Positions 26,139 through 36,465 of a stretch of 64,000 bases of DNA are shown here, piece by piece. The number at the start of each line of letters is the position of its first letter. Positions within the stretch are counted from its first letter, which is position 1. The notes under the pieces are model-generated. The model saw only the letters and a list, made by a program, of their open reading frames with translations. It was not told the origin of the DNA and did not search any database. A program made the translations under genes and the position numbers. Source of the DNA: Pedobacter sp. L105 (GTDB taxonomy: Bacteria > Bacteroidota > Bacteroidia > Sphingobacteriales > Sphingobacteriaceae); NCBI RefSeq assembly GCF_009765875.1, contig NZ_LMUP01000006.1, forward strand, positions 62,001 through 126,000, read 5' to 3'.

Positions 26139-27725
26139 CTAAGCGTACAGGACCGTAAATTTATAATCCAGGGGTTTGAATGCGGTAAACAGGCTTTCAA
26201 TAAAATCATCACCATATAACACATACATTGGTGCGATATTGAGCACACGTTCCTGCAATACACCTGAAGGGAAAAGTTTATTCTTGAGGTTATCTATCTG
26301 CTGTAAAGATGTAGTATGCTTGCGCTTTTCTGCGCGCAGCAGTTTTTTCTCCAGGCTAGTTACCAGTTTCAAGGCCTTTGTTTTGGCTGCTTCAGCAGAA
26401 AGGGAAAGTGTTTTATCTATTTTATAAGAATTTAGCTTGATCTGGTCAAATACAGCGCGGATAGCCCTTTGTTCATCATCAAGACAAAGAGAATCGCCAA
26501 CATGGGCTTTGATCCAATCGTTCTTTAACTGCTCATTAGTATGGAACAAACTGATAGGACTGATATCCAGAATCTGCATTTTACGGGCGCTTCTGTCGTC
26601 AATAACCAGTGCAGAATTACGTAGCAATAATACGGGGAAAGGAACACCGTAAAAATCAAAATTAGCTTTTAACTGTAACCAGTAGGTAACTTCGGCCCCG
26701 CCGCCGATATAAGCAAGGTTGGGGAGAATCACTTCCTGGTAAACGGGGCGCATCACTACATTCGGACTAAAGCGTTCCGGATGGGTAGTGATTTCCTCCT
26801 GTAAGGCTTCCTGTGAAAAGCTGATAGCAGTGTTCAGGACTTTATACTCATCGTTCTCTTTTACAATTCGTTCCCTTAAGCGGTCGGTCATGTAAAAGAA
26901 ATTGATCTCTCTTGGATTTACCTGTGGTTTATAACCATGCTCCTCCAGCAATGCACTGCTTTTAGTGATTTGCTCGAAACTATGCCGTTCAACGATATCG
27001 CGGTAGATGATTGGGGCAAACTGTGCTTTTAAAGCGGCATCATCTGCATCTACACAAACCAACCCTTTTTTGCCAAACAGTGCGTCTACCAGTTCGCGGG
27101 TTGCATCGGCCAGTGTATCGTGATTAGTGTAGGCTTTCTCTACCAGTGCAGAAAAGGCCGCGCCATTTTCACTGATTCCCAGATAACCTTTATAACCAAC
27201 TAAAGCCTCAGTTATATCTGATGGGTTTAACCTGCCGGTGGCTCCCGCAGCGTTGGTTTTCCAGGTGAGCATTTTATCTTCTACCTTTACATGGTTGATC
27301 TCTTCAAAATCGTGATCTTCAGTCGCCATCCAGTAAACCGGCACGAAATTGTAATCAGGAAATTGCTGTTTAAGATCGGCAGCCAGTTTAATCGCCGTAA
27401 CGATCTTATAGATAAAATAAAGCGGGCCGGTAAATATATTGAGCTGATGACCGGTAGTGATCGTAAACGTACGGTCATCAGCTAATAGGTTGATGTTTTC
27501 TGCTGTTAAAGCTGAAGGGTTCAGCTGCGCATATTGTCTTTGCAGGGTGGTAACAAGCAGCTTTCTGTCGCCAGAGAACTTTCGTTCTTTAACTGCCTTT
27601 TCAAAACCCTGAATAGAAGGGGAGTACTTATAAAAAGACTCCAGGTTATCTTTTTCATCTATGTAATCCAATACAACCGATGAGAAAGAATGTGTTTGCT
27701 GATAAGAGATGTACTTGGCCTGCAT
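26139..27725 (-). CDS. bshC: Bacillithiol biosynthesis cysteine-adding enzyme
   Basis: Putative last enzyme of bacillithiol synthesis, adding cysteine to glucosamine-malate. The 528 residues match BshC in length and in typical segments: TGHQLNIFTGPLYFIYKIVT, YWMATEDHDFEEINHV, VMRPVYQEVILPNLAYIGGG, and a C-terminal coiled coil of about 60 residues before the final domain. Its presence implies that this organism uses bacillithiol as its low-molecular-weight thiol. It follows rimO by 47 bp on the minus strand. Confidence 0.93.
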   Translation of the reverse strand: MQAKYISYQQTHSFSSVVLDYIDEKDNLESFYKYSPSIQGFEKAVKERKFSGDRKLLVTTLQRQYAQLNPSALTAENINLLADDRTFTITTGHQLNIFTGPLYFIYKIVTAIKLAADLKQQFPDYNFVPVYWMATEDHDFEEINHVKVEDKMLTWKTNAAGATGRLNPSDITEALVGYKGYLGISENGAAFSALVEKAYTNHDTLADATRELVDALFGKKGLVCVDADDAALKAQFAPIIYRDIVERHSFEQITKSSALLEEHGYKPQVNPREINFFYMTDRLRERIVKENDEYKVLNTAISFSQEALQEEITTHPERFSPNVVMRPVYQEVILPNLAYIGGGAEVTYWLQLKANFDFYGVPFPVLLLRNSALVIDDRSARKMQILDISPISLFHTNEQLKNDWIKAHVGDSLCLDDEQRAIRAVFDQIKLNSYKIDKTLSLSAEAAKTKALKLVTSLEKKLLRAEKRKHTTSLQQIDNLKNKLFPSGVLQERVLNIAPMYVLYGDDFIESLFTAFKPLDYKFTVLYA

Positions 27726-27772
27726 TTGGCACGAAATTAAGTTAATAATCTACAATTCCTCAAACAGCAATT

Positions 27773-29107
27773 TTATTTTACAATCTGTCCATATAGGTCA
27801 AAGTCTTCAGCACGGTCGATCTTTACCTGGACAAAGCTTCCATTGGCAGCGTAACCTGTAGCGGCATCGATCAGAACCTCGTTATCTACTTCAGGAGAAT
27901 CATATTCTGTACGTCCGATAAAGAAATCTCCCTCTTTACGGTCTATCAGTACTTTGTAGGTATTACCTACTTTTTCCTGGTTAATATCAAAAGATATTCC
28001 CTGTTGTAACTCCATGATTGCATCTACGCGTTCCTGTTTTACTTCATCAGGCACATCATCTACCAGATCGTGTGCATGTGTTTTCTCTTCGTGGGAATAG
28101 GTAAAACAACCTAACCGGTCAAAACGTGTATCTTCTACCCAGCGCAGCATTTCTTCGAAATCTTTCTCTGTTTCACCAGGATAACCACAGATCAGCGTAG
28201 TACGCATAGCGATGCCGGGAACTTTATCCCTGATCTGGTTTACGATATCAATTGTTTTTTGTTTGGTAATGCCGCGGCGCATAGACTTCAGCATATTATC
28301 TGTAATGTGCTGTAAAGGCATATCCAGATACTTGCAGATATTCTCGCGTTCATTCATCGCATCCAGGATCTCCATAGGGAATCCTGAAGGATAGGCATAC
28401 TGTAACCTGATCCACTCAATACCATTGATATCAGACAAGCGTCTCAACAACTCATCCAGGTTACGTTTACCATAAATATCCAGTCCGTAATAAGTAAGGT
28501 CCTGTGCAATCAGGATCAGCTCCTTTGTTCCGTTGGCAGCCAATATTTTAGCTTCATGTACCAATGCTTCCATTTCCGTAGAAACGTGTTTACCACGCAT
28601 CAGCGGAATGGCGCAGAAAGAACAGGGGCGGTTGCAGCCTTCGGCAATTTTAAAATAAGCAAAATGTGAAGGCGTGGTCAGTAACCTTTCTCCAATCAGC
28701 TCGTGCTTGTAATTTGCGCCCAGGGAATGTAAAATATTCTGCAGGTCGTTCGTTCCAAAAAAAGCATCCACATTGGTGATCTCTGCTTCCAGTTCTGGTT
28801 TATAACGTTCAGAAAGACATCCGGTAACGATTACTTTGCTTACTTTTCCAGCTTCTTTCAGCTGGCTGTATTGAAGGATCGTATCAATAGATTCCTGTTT
28901 GGCATTGTCGATAAAACCGCAGGTATTGATCACGATGATATCGTCTTTATTGATATCGTTAGCCTCATGAACCACGTTTAAATTGTTTCCTTTCAGTTGC
29001 CCCATTAAAACTTCGGAATCATAAATATTCTTGGAACAGCCCAGGGTAATTACATTGATCTTAGGTTTTTTAACAGGTATAATTCTGGAAGTGGTTTTTG
29101 TGTTCAT
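27773..29107 (-). CDS. rimO: Ribosomal protein S12 methylthiotransferase
   Basis: Radical-SAM enzyme of 444 residues that methylthiolates an aspartate of ribosomal protein S12. The N-terminal MTTase domain has cluster cysteines C24, C63 and C97. The radical-SAM cluster CNRPCSFC gives C158, C162 and C165. A TRAM-like domain closes the protein (NTYKVLIDRKEGDFFIGRTE). It lies 31 bp downstream of ftsY, a usual Bacteroidota arrangement. Confidence 0.95.
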   Translation of the reverse strand: MNTKTTSRIIPVKKPKINVITLGCSKNIYDSEVLMGQLKGNNLNVVHEANDINKDDIIVINTCGFIDNAKQESIDTILQYSQLKEAGKVSKVIVTGCLSERYKPELEAEITNVDAFFGTNDLQNILHSLGANYKHELIGERLLTTPSHFAYFKIAEGCNRPCSFCAIPLMRGKHVSTEMEALVHEAKILAANGTKELILIAQDLTYYGLDIYGKRNLDELLRRLSDINGIEWIRLQYAYPSGFPMEILDAMNERENICKYLDMPLQHITDNMLKSMRRGITKQKTIDIVNQIRDKVPGIAMRTTLICGYPGETEKDFEEMLRWVEDTRFDRLGCFTYSHEEKTHAHDLVDDVPDEVKQERVDAIMELQQGISFDINQEKVGNTYKVLIDRKEGDFFIGRTEYDSPEVDNEVLIDAATGYAANGSFVQVKIDRAEDFDLYGQIVK

Positions 29108-29138
29108 GTTGTATGTATATATGCTTTAAACTGACAAC

Positions 29139-30101
29139 CTATTTAAACAGGCCGTCGACAAAAGCTTTTTTATCAAATAATTGAAGGTCGTTTACACCTT
29201 CACCAACCCCGATGTACTTAACGGGGATCTTAAACTGGTCGGAAATACCGATCACTACACCGCCTTTGGCCGTGCCGTCCAGTTTGGTAATCGCTAATGC
29301 ATTTACGTCTGTAGCTTCAGTAAACTGTTTGCATTGTTCAAACGCATTTTGACCTGTGGAACCGTCTAGTACGAGTAAGATCTCATGTGGTGCACCGGGA
29401 ATTACCTTCTCCATCACTTTTTTGATCTTGCCCAGCTCATTCATCAGTCCGATCTTATTATGCAGACGTCCTGCGGTGTCGATAATCACTACATCGTCGC
29501 CATTGGCTACGGCAGATTGTATGGTGTCAAAGGCTACCGAAGCAGGATCTGAACCCATTGCCTGTGCAACTACGCGTACATCAATACGTTCGCCCCATAA
29601 CTTGATCTGTTCTACGGCGGCAGCCCTGAAAGTATCGGCGGCGCCCAGTACTACTTTCAGCCCTTCTGCTTTCAGCTTGTAGGCCAGTTTGCCAATGGTA
29701 GTAGTTTTACCTACGCCATTTACACCGACTACCATGATCACATAAGGTTTATGGTCGCCATACTCAAAGCTGCGAAAATCATTACTGTTATTCTCAGCCA
29801 GCAGCAGCTGGATCTCATCGCGGAGCAGGACATTCAGCTGGGAAGTAGATAAATATTTATCCCTGGCTACCCTTTCCTGTATCCGCTCAATGATCTTCAG
29901 TGTAGTAGTTACGCCTACGTCGGAAGTAACGAGAACTTCCTCCAGATTATCGAGTACATCATCGTCTACTGTCGACTTTCCGGCAACAGCTTTGGTGATT
30001 TTGCTCAGGAATCCTTCTTTAGTTTTCTCTAAACCTTTGTTTAATGCTTCCTGGGCCTCAGGAGCAGTTTCCTTTTTCTTGAAAAAATCAAATAATCCCA
30101 T
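29139..30101 (-). CDS. ftsY: Signal recognition particle receptor FtsY
   Basis: SRP GTPase that docks ribosome-nascent-chain complexes at the inner membrane; 320 residues. The N domain precedes a G domain with GVNGVGKTTT (126-135), VVLGAADTFRAAAVEQ, VIIDTAGR and TKLDGTAKGG. The acidic A domain is very short, as is common in this phylum. A terminator at 30119-30153 separates it from the ribosomal protein genes upstream. Confidence 0.96.
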   Translation of the reverse strand: MGLFDFFKKKETAPEAQEALNKGLEKTKEGFLSKITKAVAGKSTVDDDVLDNLEEVLVTSDVGVTTTLKIIERIQERVARDKYLSTSQLNVLLRDEIQLLLAENNSNDFRSFEYGDHKPYVIMVVGVNGVGKTTTIGKLAYKLKAEGLKVVLGAADTFRAAAVEQIKLWGERIDVRVVAQAMGSDPASVAFDTIQSAVANGDDVVIIDTAGRLHNKIGLMNELGKIKKVMEKVIPGAPHEILLVLDGSTGQNAFEQCKQFTEATDVNALAITKLDGTAKGGVVIGISDQFKIPVKYIGVGEGVNDLQLFDKKAFVDGLFK

Positions 30102-30118
30102 AGAAATGTAGATGAAAA

Positions 30119-30153
30119 CAAAAAAAGCCCTCCCAGAATGAAGGGACGGCTTT
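30119..30153 (-). terminator. Terminator after the rpmB-rpmG-DUF4295 genes
   Basis: On the minus strand AAAGCCGTCCC pairs with GGGAGGGCTTT and is followed by a T-run. It lies between the DUF4295 gene and ftsY and would limit read-through into ftsY. Confidence 0.8.
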
Positions 30154-30173
30154 AATATGATTAAATATTAAAA

Positions 30174-30338
30174 TTACTTACCTTGAGGATCAGTAATAGC
30201 ATCGTTAACGTGATCGTTATGAACGATAACTTCTTTGAAAGAGTAAGCACCTGATTTAGGTGATTTTGTCATCGTGATAACTTTTGAATATTCTTTACCT
30301 TTACCCGTTTTTAGGGTTGCAACTACCTTTTTTGCCAT
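30174..30338 (-). CDS. DUF4295 small basic protein
   Basis: Protein of 54 residues starting MAKKVVATLKTGKGKEYSKV and ending DAITDPQGK. It matches the Bacteroidota-specific DUF4295 family, which is almost always encoded between rpmG and ftsY and is probably ribosome-associated by context, although its role is unknown. It follows rpmG by 22 bp. Lysine richness and the conserved SPKSGAYSFKEVIVHND core support a real gene despite the short length. Confidence 0.9.
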   Translation of the reverse strand: MAKKVVATLKTGKGKEYSKVITMTKSPKSGAYSFKEVIVHNDHVNDAITDPQGK

Positions 30339-30360
30339 GATCTAAATAGATTGAAAGTTA

Positions 30361-30543
30361 TTACTTAATTTCTTTATGTACAGTTACTTTTTTCAACACT
30401 GGATTGAATTTTTTCAATTCTAATCTCTCTGTAGTGTTTTTACGGTTTTTTGTAGAGATATATCTAGACATACCAGGCATGCCGCTAGTTTTATGCTCTG
30501 TACATTCTAGAATAACTTGTACTCTGTTACCTTTTTTTGCCAT
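30361..30543 (-). CDS. rpmG: 50S ribosomal protein L33
   Basis: Large-subunit protein of 60 residues. The pattern [20 protein letters not shown] and [19 protein letters not shown] is characteristic of L33. The CxxC zinc knuckles of the zinc-binding form are not kept (only one Cys is present), so this is a C-minus type. It lies between rpmB and the DUF4295 gene. Confidence 0.97.
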   Translation of the reverse strand: MAKKGNRVQVILECTEHKTSGMPGMSRYISTKNRKNTTERLELKKFNPVLKKVTVHKEIK

Positions 30544-30583
30544 CTTTTTATTATTTTAGTTGATTTCACATCAACAATGTTTT

Positions 30584-30817
30584 TTACAAAAATCCTTTTT
30601 TAACGAAACGGTTGATCGCTTCAGTAATACCAATCTTATTGATGGTTTTAATAGCTGAAGTAGAAACTTTCAGTGTTATCCAACGGTCTTCATCAGGAAT
30701 ATAAAATTTCTGAAGTTGTAAGTTGGGATAAAACTTACGTTTAGTTTTAGTGTTTGAATGAGAAACATTAAAACCACTCATTGCCTTTTTTCCGGTTAAA
30801 TCACAAACTCTAGACAT
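30584..30817 (-). CDS. rpmB: 50S ribosomal protein L28
   Basis: Large-subunit protein of 77 residues with the L28 signature [20 protein letters not shown] and [14 protein letters not shown]. It is the promoter-proximal gene of the rpmB-rpmG-DUF4295 group. Its cysteine count is too low for the zinc-binding L28 form. Confidence 0.97.
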   Translation of the reverse strand: MSRVCDLTGKKAMSGFNVSHSNTKTKRKFYPNLQLQKFYIPDEDRWITLKVSTSAIKTINKIGITEAINRFVKKGFL

Positions 30818-31119
30818 GCCTTAATATATATTTTAAATTGTTCTTCGCTTAATTTTTTAAGAGTGTGCAAATATCACTAAAATAATTGTAACGATCAATA
30901 CTACATGCGATTATTTTTCAAAATAATATAAAATCAGCCAGCTGTCTGAATGCAATTTCGTGTAAACGCAGCGCAAATATAAGCCTTATCGCGTTTAGAT
31001 CTTCCTATGCCACTAATTATCTGCAACAGATCTGTTAATAATTTTGCAATAAGAATGATTTTTATAGATTGCATTCCTATATATTTGACTATTATAGTAT
31101 CTCCAAATTAACAAGTTTT
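30818..31119. other. Divergent intergenic region rpmB / acs
   Basis: This 302-bp AT-rich region must hold the promoters of rpmB (minus) and acs (plus). TAATTTTG at 31039-31046 fits TAnnTTTG on the acs side, about 75 bp before its ATG, with no clear -33 partner. No hairpin, riboswitch or small gene was recognised. Confidence 0.5.
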
Positions 31120-33015
31120 ATGCAAATCAAGTCTTTAACCGAGTATGAGCAAACGTATCGTTTCAGTGTGGAATGGCCAGAACAATTCTGGGCCGGAATA
31201 GCTGAAAATTTTCTATGGAAAAAGAAGTGGGACAAAGTATTGTCCTGGAATTTCACCGAGCCTAATATCAAATGGTTTGAAGGGGCAAAATTAAATATTA
31301 CTGAAAACTGTCTGGACCGCCACCTGGCAGAAAATGGCGATACGCCTGCAATCATCTGGGAATCCAATGATCCTGAGAAGCCGAGCGTAACCTTAACTTA
31401 TAAAATCCTTCATGAGCAGGTTTGCCGTTTTGCCAATGTGCTGAAGAAAAATGGCGTGGTAAAAGGCGACCGTATCTGTATCTATATGCCTATGGTACCA
31501 GAACTGGCTGTTGCCGTACTGGCCTGTGCCCGTATTGGTGCGGTGCACTCCGTGATCTTCGGTGGTTTTTCTGCCAAGTCTATTGCCGACAGGATCAACG
31601 ATTCTGCCTGTAAGCTGGTGATCACCGCTGATGGTTCGTTCCGTGGTAATAAGCAGATACAGCTGAAAGACGTGATCGATGATGCGCTGATCGGCTGCCC
31701 TACTGTAGAAAAAGTGATTGTACTGACCCATACGCGTACACCAGTATCGATGTTAAAAGGTCGCGATTTGTGGTTTGAAGATGAAATAAAACTCGTAGAT
31801 ACCAACTGTCCCCCTGAAATGATGGATGCGGAAGATATGCTGTTTATCTTATATACTTCCGGCTCTACGGGCAAACCTAAAGGCGTGGTACATACGGTTG
31901 GAGGTTATATGGTTTATGCCGGTTATACCTTCTCCAATGCGTTTAATTACCAGCCGGGAGAAGTGTTCTTCTGTACAGCTGATATTGGCTGGATCACTGG
32001 TCACTCTTATATCGTTTACGGGCCTCTGTCACAAGGAGCCACTACATTGATGTTTGAAGGAGTACCTACTTATCCTACACCTTCAAGGTTATGGGAAGTA
32101 GTAGAAAAACATAAAGTTAATATTTTATATACTGCACCAACAGCTATCCGCTCCTTAATGAGTTATGGTAAAGAACCGCTGGAAGGTATCGACCTGAGCA
32201 GCTTAAGGGTGCTGGGCTCTGTAGGAGAACCGATCAACGAAGAAGCATGGCACTGGTTTGATGAAGAGGTAGGACATAAAAACTGCCCTATAGTAGATAC
32301 CTGGTGGCAAACTGAAACCGGGGGGCTGATGATTTCTCCGATTGCTTTTGTTACACCATTAAAACCTGCCTGTGCAACACTGCCTTTGCCTGGTATCCAG
32401 CCTATCCTGGTGGATGAACAGGGTAATGAAATTGAAGGGAATGGGGTAAATGGAAACCTATGCATCAAGTTCCCATGGCCAGGCATGCTGAGGACAACTT
32501 ATGGCGATCATGAACGCTGTAAGCAAACCTATTTTTCTACTTATCCAAACCTCTATTTTACAGGTGATGGTTGTATGAGGGATGAAGATGGTTATTATAA
32601 AATAACCGGAAGGGTAGATGATGTGATCAACGTTTCAGGACACCGTATTGGCACAGCCGAAGTGGAAAATGCGATTAACATGCATGCCGGGGTGGTTGAA
32701 AGTGCCGTGGTAGGTTATCCGCATGAGATCAAAGGACAGGGAATCTATGCCTTTGTGATCTATCCTAAGCTGCATAGTGAATCTGAGCTGACTAAAAAAG
32801 ATATCCTGCAAACAGTTACCCGTGTGATCGGTGCGATTGCCAAACCGGATAAAATTTTATTTGTAACCGGATTGCCAAAAACACGTTCCGGAAAAATCAT
32901 GCGTCGTATCCTGAGGAAAATTGCCGAGGGCGATACGGAGAACCTTGGAGATATCAGTACGCTGCTGGATCCGACGGTAGTAGAAGAGATCATTACCGCT
33001 GCTAAAAAATTATAG
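31120..33015 (+). CDS. acs: Acetyl-CoA synthetase (AMP-forming)
   Basis: Cytoplasmic ligase converting acetate, ATP and CoA to acetyl-CoA. The start at 31120 gives 631 residues; the frame runs back to 31069 but those 17 residues do not look like Acs. An N-terminal ACS domain is followed by the AMP-binding loop YTSGSTGKPKG (about 244-254), WWQTETGG, YYKITGRVDDVINVSGHRIG and the C-terminal LPKTRSGKIMRR, whose lysine (about residue 592) is the usual acetylation site. It could be a closely related propionyl-CoA synthetase, but overall pattern and length favour Acs. Confidence 0.92.
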   Translation: MQIKSLTEYEQTYRFSVEWPEQFWAGIAENFLWKKKWDKVLSWNFTEPNIKWFEGAKLNITENCLDRHLAENGDTPAIIWESNDPEKPSVTLTYKILHEQVCRFANVLKKNGVVKGDRICIYMPMVPELAVAVLACARIGAVHSVIFGGFSAKSIADRINDSACKLVITADGSFRGNKQIQLKDVIDDALIGCPTVEKVIVLTHTRTPVSMLKGRDLWFEDEIKLVDTNCPPEMMDAEDMLFILYTSGSTGKPKGVVHTVGGYMVYAGYTFSNAFNYQPGEVFFCTADIGWITGHSYIVYGPLSQGATTLMFEGVPTYPTPSRLWEVVEKHKVNILYTAPTAIRSLMSYGKEPLEGIDLSSLRVLGSVGEPINEEAWHWFDEEVGHKNCPIVDTWWQTETGGLMISPIAFVTPLKPACATLPLPGIQPILVDEQGNEIEGNGVNGNLCIKFPWPGMLRTTYGDHERCKQTYFSTYPNLYFTGDGCMRDEDGYYKITGRVDDVINVSGHRIGTAEVENAINMHAGVVESAVVGYPHEIKGQGIYAFVIYPKLHSESELTKKDILQTVTRVIGAIAKPDKILFVTGLPKTRSGKIMRRILRKIAEGDTENLGDISTLLDPTVVEEIITAAKKL

Positions 33016-33112
33016 TCATTGTCCTTAAATTTTAATCAGCCTTTGGTTGTATCAAAAACAATTTTTATGCTGCTGTGTTTTTATCAGACTACTCATAAAA
33101 AAACATACGATC

Positions 33113-33298
33113 ATGGATAATTTAGAATTAAAAGGAAAATGGAACGAAATAAAAGGTAAAGTTAAACAAGCTTATGGCGACCTTACCGAAGATGATTTGA
33201 CACATGAAGAAGGTAAGGATGATGAGCTTTATGGAAAATTACAACAAAAAACGGGTAAAAGCCGTGATGAGTTGATCCATTGGCTGAAATCTTTGTAA
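33113..33298 (+). CDS. CsbD-family stress protein
   Basis: Small hydrophilic protein of 61 residues. Its pattern ([29 protein letters not shown] repeat and acidic helix) is that of the CsbD family, general-stress proteins of unknown molecular function. The start at 33113 is chosen because the 22 residues before it in the open frame are unlike the family. It is followed by a strong bidirectional terminator. Confidence 0.92.
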   Translation: MDNLELKGKWNEIKGKVKQAYGDLTEDDLTHEEGKDDELYGKLQQKTGKSRDELIHWLKSL

Positions 33299-33310
33299 GC
33301 CTTTACCACA

Positions 33311-33362
33311 TCACATAAAAAAAGCGATCCTGGCCTTGGCCGGGATCGCTTTTTTTATGTGA
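33311..33362. terminator. Strong bidirectional terminator
   Basis: TCACATAAAAAAAGCGATCC (33311-33330) pairs perfectly over 20 bp with 33343-33362, and TGGCC/GGCC extends the stem. A7 and T7 runs on both sides fit termination of csbD (plus) and of the M16 protease gene (minus). Confidence 0.9.
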
Positions 33363-33374
33363 TAGACAGCTATC

Positions 33375-36308
33375 TTAATAACCGAATATCTGCTCCAGTG
33401 TAAGCGTATTCAGCTTGCCGAATTTCTGCAGGTCTTCTGTTTTTACTTTTTTATCAGAAGCCACAATACAATAATTGTATGGTTTATTAGCTACCCTTTC
33501 ATCATGGAAAGTTTTGATGTCAGTAAAGGTGAGCGGTTTTAAACCATTGTATTCATCCATTCTTGCTTCATGATCCAGTCCCAGTCTTTTATCTGCATAA
33601 TAATGAAGAATAATATCGTTTTTGGTGATCCTGGAAGTTTCGATTGAATTCATCGCATTAGATCTGGACGAAACAAAGTTCTTTTCAGATTCTGGCAATA
33701 CATTCAGCAACTCGTTCATGGCGCCTACGGCATCAGTCATTTTATCAGCCTGGCTTCCTACATAAGCTATCAGCGTATAATCTTTGTCTTTTTTATCCGG
33801 GCTAACAAAAACGGCAAATGTGGAATAGGCCAGTGCCTTAGATTCCCTGATGGTCTGGAAAACAACAGAGCCCATACCGCCGCCGAAATAATTGTTAAAC
33901 AGGTCGATCTTCGCACCCAATGCAGGATCATAAGCACCATTGTTCCTTACCCAGCGAATCTCTGACTGCACCATATCGTAGTTGGCAAAATAAACCTGGT
34001 TGTCTGTATTCGCCATATAGTTGAAATGTTGTGCCGGTGCTGCTTCTGTAAATGCTGCTGGCAGCACATGTACTTTTGTGATGTCCTTACTAAAAGCATC
34101 CAGTGTTTCAGGACCGTAATAATTGATCGTGTGTTTGTATTCTTTCAGGTGGTGAATGATATCCAGCAATTGAGCAGATGTCATTTGTTTCACTTCGTCA
34201 TTAGACAATACAAAATTAGAAGGGTTTTGCGGGCCGAATTGTGCATAGCTGGTTAAACCGTTTAAAATAGCCCCCTTGTTCAATTTATTGTTTTCCCTAA
34301 GTTTTAATGTACTGCTTTTTAACTCTTCCAGCGCATGCTCATTGGCTTTGCAATTGGCAAAAACATGTTCTACCAGATTAACAGCCTGATCAAAATTCTC
34401 CTGCAGTCCGCTGATATTTATGGTAGTTACGTCATTGGTTACTGTAAAAGTATAGGTACAGGCAATGTTATAAAATTGCTTGCTGATCTCTTCTGCAGTA
34501 TATTTATCTGTACTTAAATAGGTAAGGTACCTGGCTGCATAAGGTGCCAGTTTATTGTTCCATGCACCCATTTCAAAGCGGTAGCTGAGGTTGAAAATAC
34601 TGTTATTCTTATTTTGAACGGTTACTACATCAGCGATACCTGCTTTACCGAAATTCAGGTCTTTAGCATAATCCAGGAATTTGGCTTCTATAGGTTTAGA
34701 AGGTATTCCCAGCAGGTTTTTTGTGAATGCTGAAGTTTCGTTAGCATTGGTTTTTACCGCTGTAATAGCGGGTTTTTCAACCTTAATGATGCTTTTGTCT
34801 TCACCTTTGTGTTTTAAGATCACTACGTAATCATCCTTAAAGAACTGATTGGCGAAATCCACTACTTCTTTTTTGGTCACCCTGGCCATTTCATCATTAC
34901 TATTCAGGTCTTTGTCCCATTTCGTACCGCGGTTCAGGATAAACTCATTGGCTACTGTTTCTACGCGGAAGTCGTTTTTATCAAAAGCTTCCAGCAGGGC
35001 CAGTTTGGTATTGGCTACTGTAGCTTTGATCAGGCTTTCATCAAAATCACCTTTTTTCAATAGCGTGATTTGATCCATCAGCAGTTGTTTCGCTTCTTCC
35101 AGTGTTTGTCCTTGTTTAGGCTGGGCCGTTAAAATGAAAATTCCATAATCTTTCATTTGCTGATAACCGGCTGCTGAGCTCAGTACCATTTGTTTTTTAT
35201 TCAGGTTGATGTCCATCAAACCAGCTTTGCCATTGGCCAGGATGCTCGACATTAAGTCCAGCAGAAGGCTTTGCCTGGTAGTTTCTGCATAACCTCTGTA
35301 ACCTATTCTTACAGACTCTGCACTGGGGCCGTAAATATCGGCTACCTGAATCTTGGTCAGTGGTTTTTCAGGTGCAGGACTATAAGGTGCAAAAGGTTTA
35401 GGCTGCATATAAGAGAAATCTGCATCTACCTTTTTAATCATTTCATCGGCTTTAAAATCACCTGATAAAACAATGGCCATATTGTTAGGCACATAATATT
35501 TGTTATAGAACTTTCTGATTTCTACCAATGAAGGGTTTTTTAAATGTTCAATGGTACCAATGGTGGTTTGCTGACCATAGTTATGCGTAGGGAAAAGCAG
35601 GGCGTTCATTTTCTCACCTACCTTTGCAGCATCATTATCCAGTCCGCGGTTTTTTTCCTCATAAACAGCTTCCAGTTCGGTATGGAAAATACGGAACACC
35701 GGGTTGCGGAAACGTTCGGCCTGCAGGGCCAGGAATTTATCTGTGTTATTGGAAGGGAAATCTTCATTATAAATCGTTTCCTCATACCAGGTGTGTGCAT
35801 TGGTTGACTGTCCGCCGATCGACTTCATCATTTTATCATACTCATTGGCGATAGAATAGTTAGAGGCTTCGCCCGAAGTTTTGTCGATTTCTGCGTAGAT
35901 CTCTTTGCGTTTTACCGGATCTGTAGTGGCGTGATATTTCTCATACAGCGCTTCTATTTTATCCAGATATGGTTTTTCTTTAGCGTAATCCATCGTTCCA
36001 AAACGGTCGGTCCCTTTAAACAACAAGTGTTCCAGGTAATGGGCCAGTCCGGTAGACGTTCTGGGATCGGTATTACTACCTGCCCTTACGGCCATACGGT
36101 ATTCAATACTCGGTTCCTTGGCATTCTCGGAAAGGATTACTGTTAATCCGTTTTTTAGCGTGTAAAAACGTGATTGGGTAGGGTCGTTGGTTACATACTT
36201 GTAAGTATAACCTGCAGAACTGGCTGTTTTCCACTGATAACTGTTTTGTGCGAACAGTGCCGACCCGGAAAATAGAAAACAGGAGAGCATTAGTAAATTT
36301 TTCTTCAT
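33375..36308 (-). CDS. Secreted M16 (insulinase-family) metallopeptidase
   Basis: Zinc peptidase of 977 residues with signal peptide MKKNLLMLSCFLFSGSALFA. The inverted zinc motif HYLEH occupies residues 90-94 (H90, E93, H94), with the distal glutamate in LEAVYEEKNRG. Four M16 half-domains are expected: two active, two inactive partners with GGGMGSVVFQTIRESKALAY. The protein is probably periplasmic and degrades peptides. It is a single gene on the minus strand, with a 157-bp divergent region toward surE. Confidence 0.94.
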   Translation of the reverse strand: MKKNLLMLSCFLFSGSALFAQNSYQWKTASSAGYTYKYVTNDPTQSRFYTLKNGLTVILSENAKEPSIEYRMAVRAGSNTDPRTSTGLAHYLEHLLFKGTDRFGTMDYAKEKPYLDKIEALYEKYHATTDPVKRKEIYAEIDKTSGEASNYSIANEYDKMMKSIGGQSTNAHTWYEETIYNEDFPSNNTDKFLALQAERFRNPVFRIFHTELEAVYEEKNRGLDNDAAKVGEKMNALLFPTHNYGQQTTIGTIEHLKNPSLVEIRKFYNKYYVPNNMAIVLSGDFKADEMIKKVDADFSYMQPKPFAPYSPAPEKPLTKIQVADIYGPSAESVRIGYRGYAETTRQSLLLDLMSSILANGKAGLMDINLNKKQMVLSSAAGYQQMKDYGIFILTAQPKQGQTLEEAKQLLMDQITLLKKGDFDESLIKATVANTKLALLEAFDKNDFRVETVANEFILNRGTKWDKDLNSNDEMARVTKKEVVDFANQFFKDDYVVILKHKGEDKSIIKVEKPAITAVKTNANETSAFTKNLLGIPSKPIEAKFLDYAKDLNFGKAGIADVVTVQNKNNSIFNLSYRFEMGAWNNKLAPYAARYLTYLSTDKYTAEEISKQFYNIACTYTFTVTNDVTTINISGLQENFDQAVNLVEHVFANCKANEHALEELKSSTLKLRENNKLNKGAILNGLTSYAQFGPQNPSNFVLSNDEVKQMTSAQLLDIIHHLKEYKHTINYYGPETLDAFSKDITKVHVLPAAFTEAAPAQHFNYMANTDNQVYFANYDMVQSEIRWVRNNGAYDPALGAKIDLFNNYFGGGMGSVVFQTIRESKALAYSTFAVFVSPDKKDKDYTLIAYVGSQADKMTDAVGAMNELLNVLPESEKNFVSSRSNAMNSIETSRITKNDIILHYYADKRLGLDHEARMDEYNGLKPLTFTDIKTFHDERVANKPYNYCIVASDKKVKTEDLQKFGKLNTLTLEQIFGY

Positions 36309-36465
36309 TTGGTTGTAATTAGGTTTAATGTAATTCGCTAACTGTTACATATTGCTATTTCAGTTAACATCATTACGGCTTCTCATTAAATAAGTTATCT
36401 TCAAATATACTTTTGAAATATGAATTTTTCACAATATTGACCTATTATCTTGTACTTTTACCCTT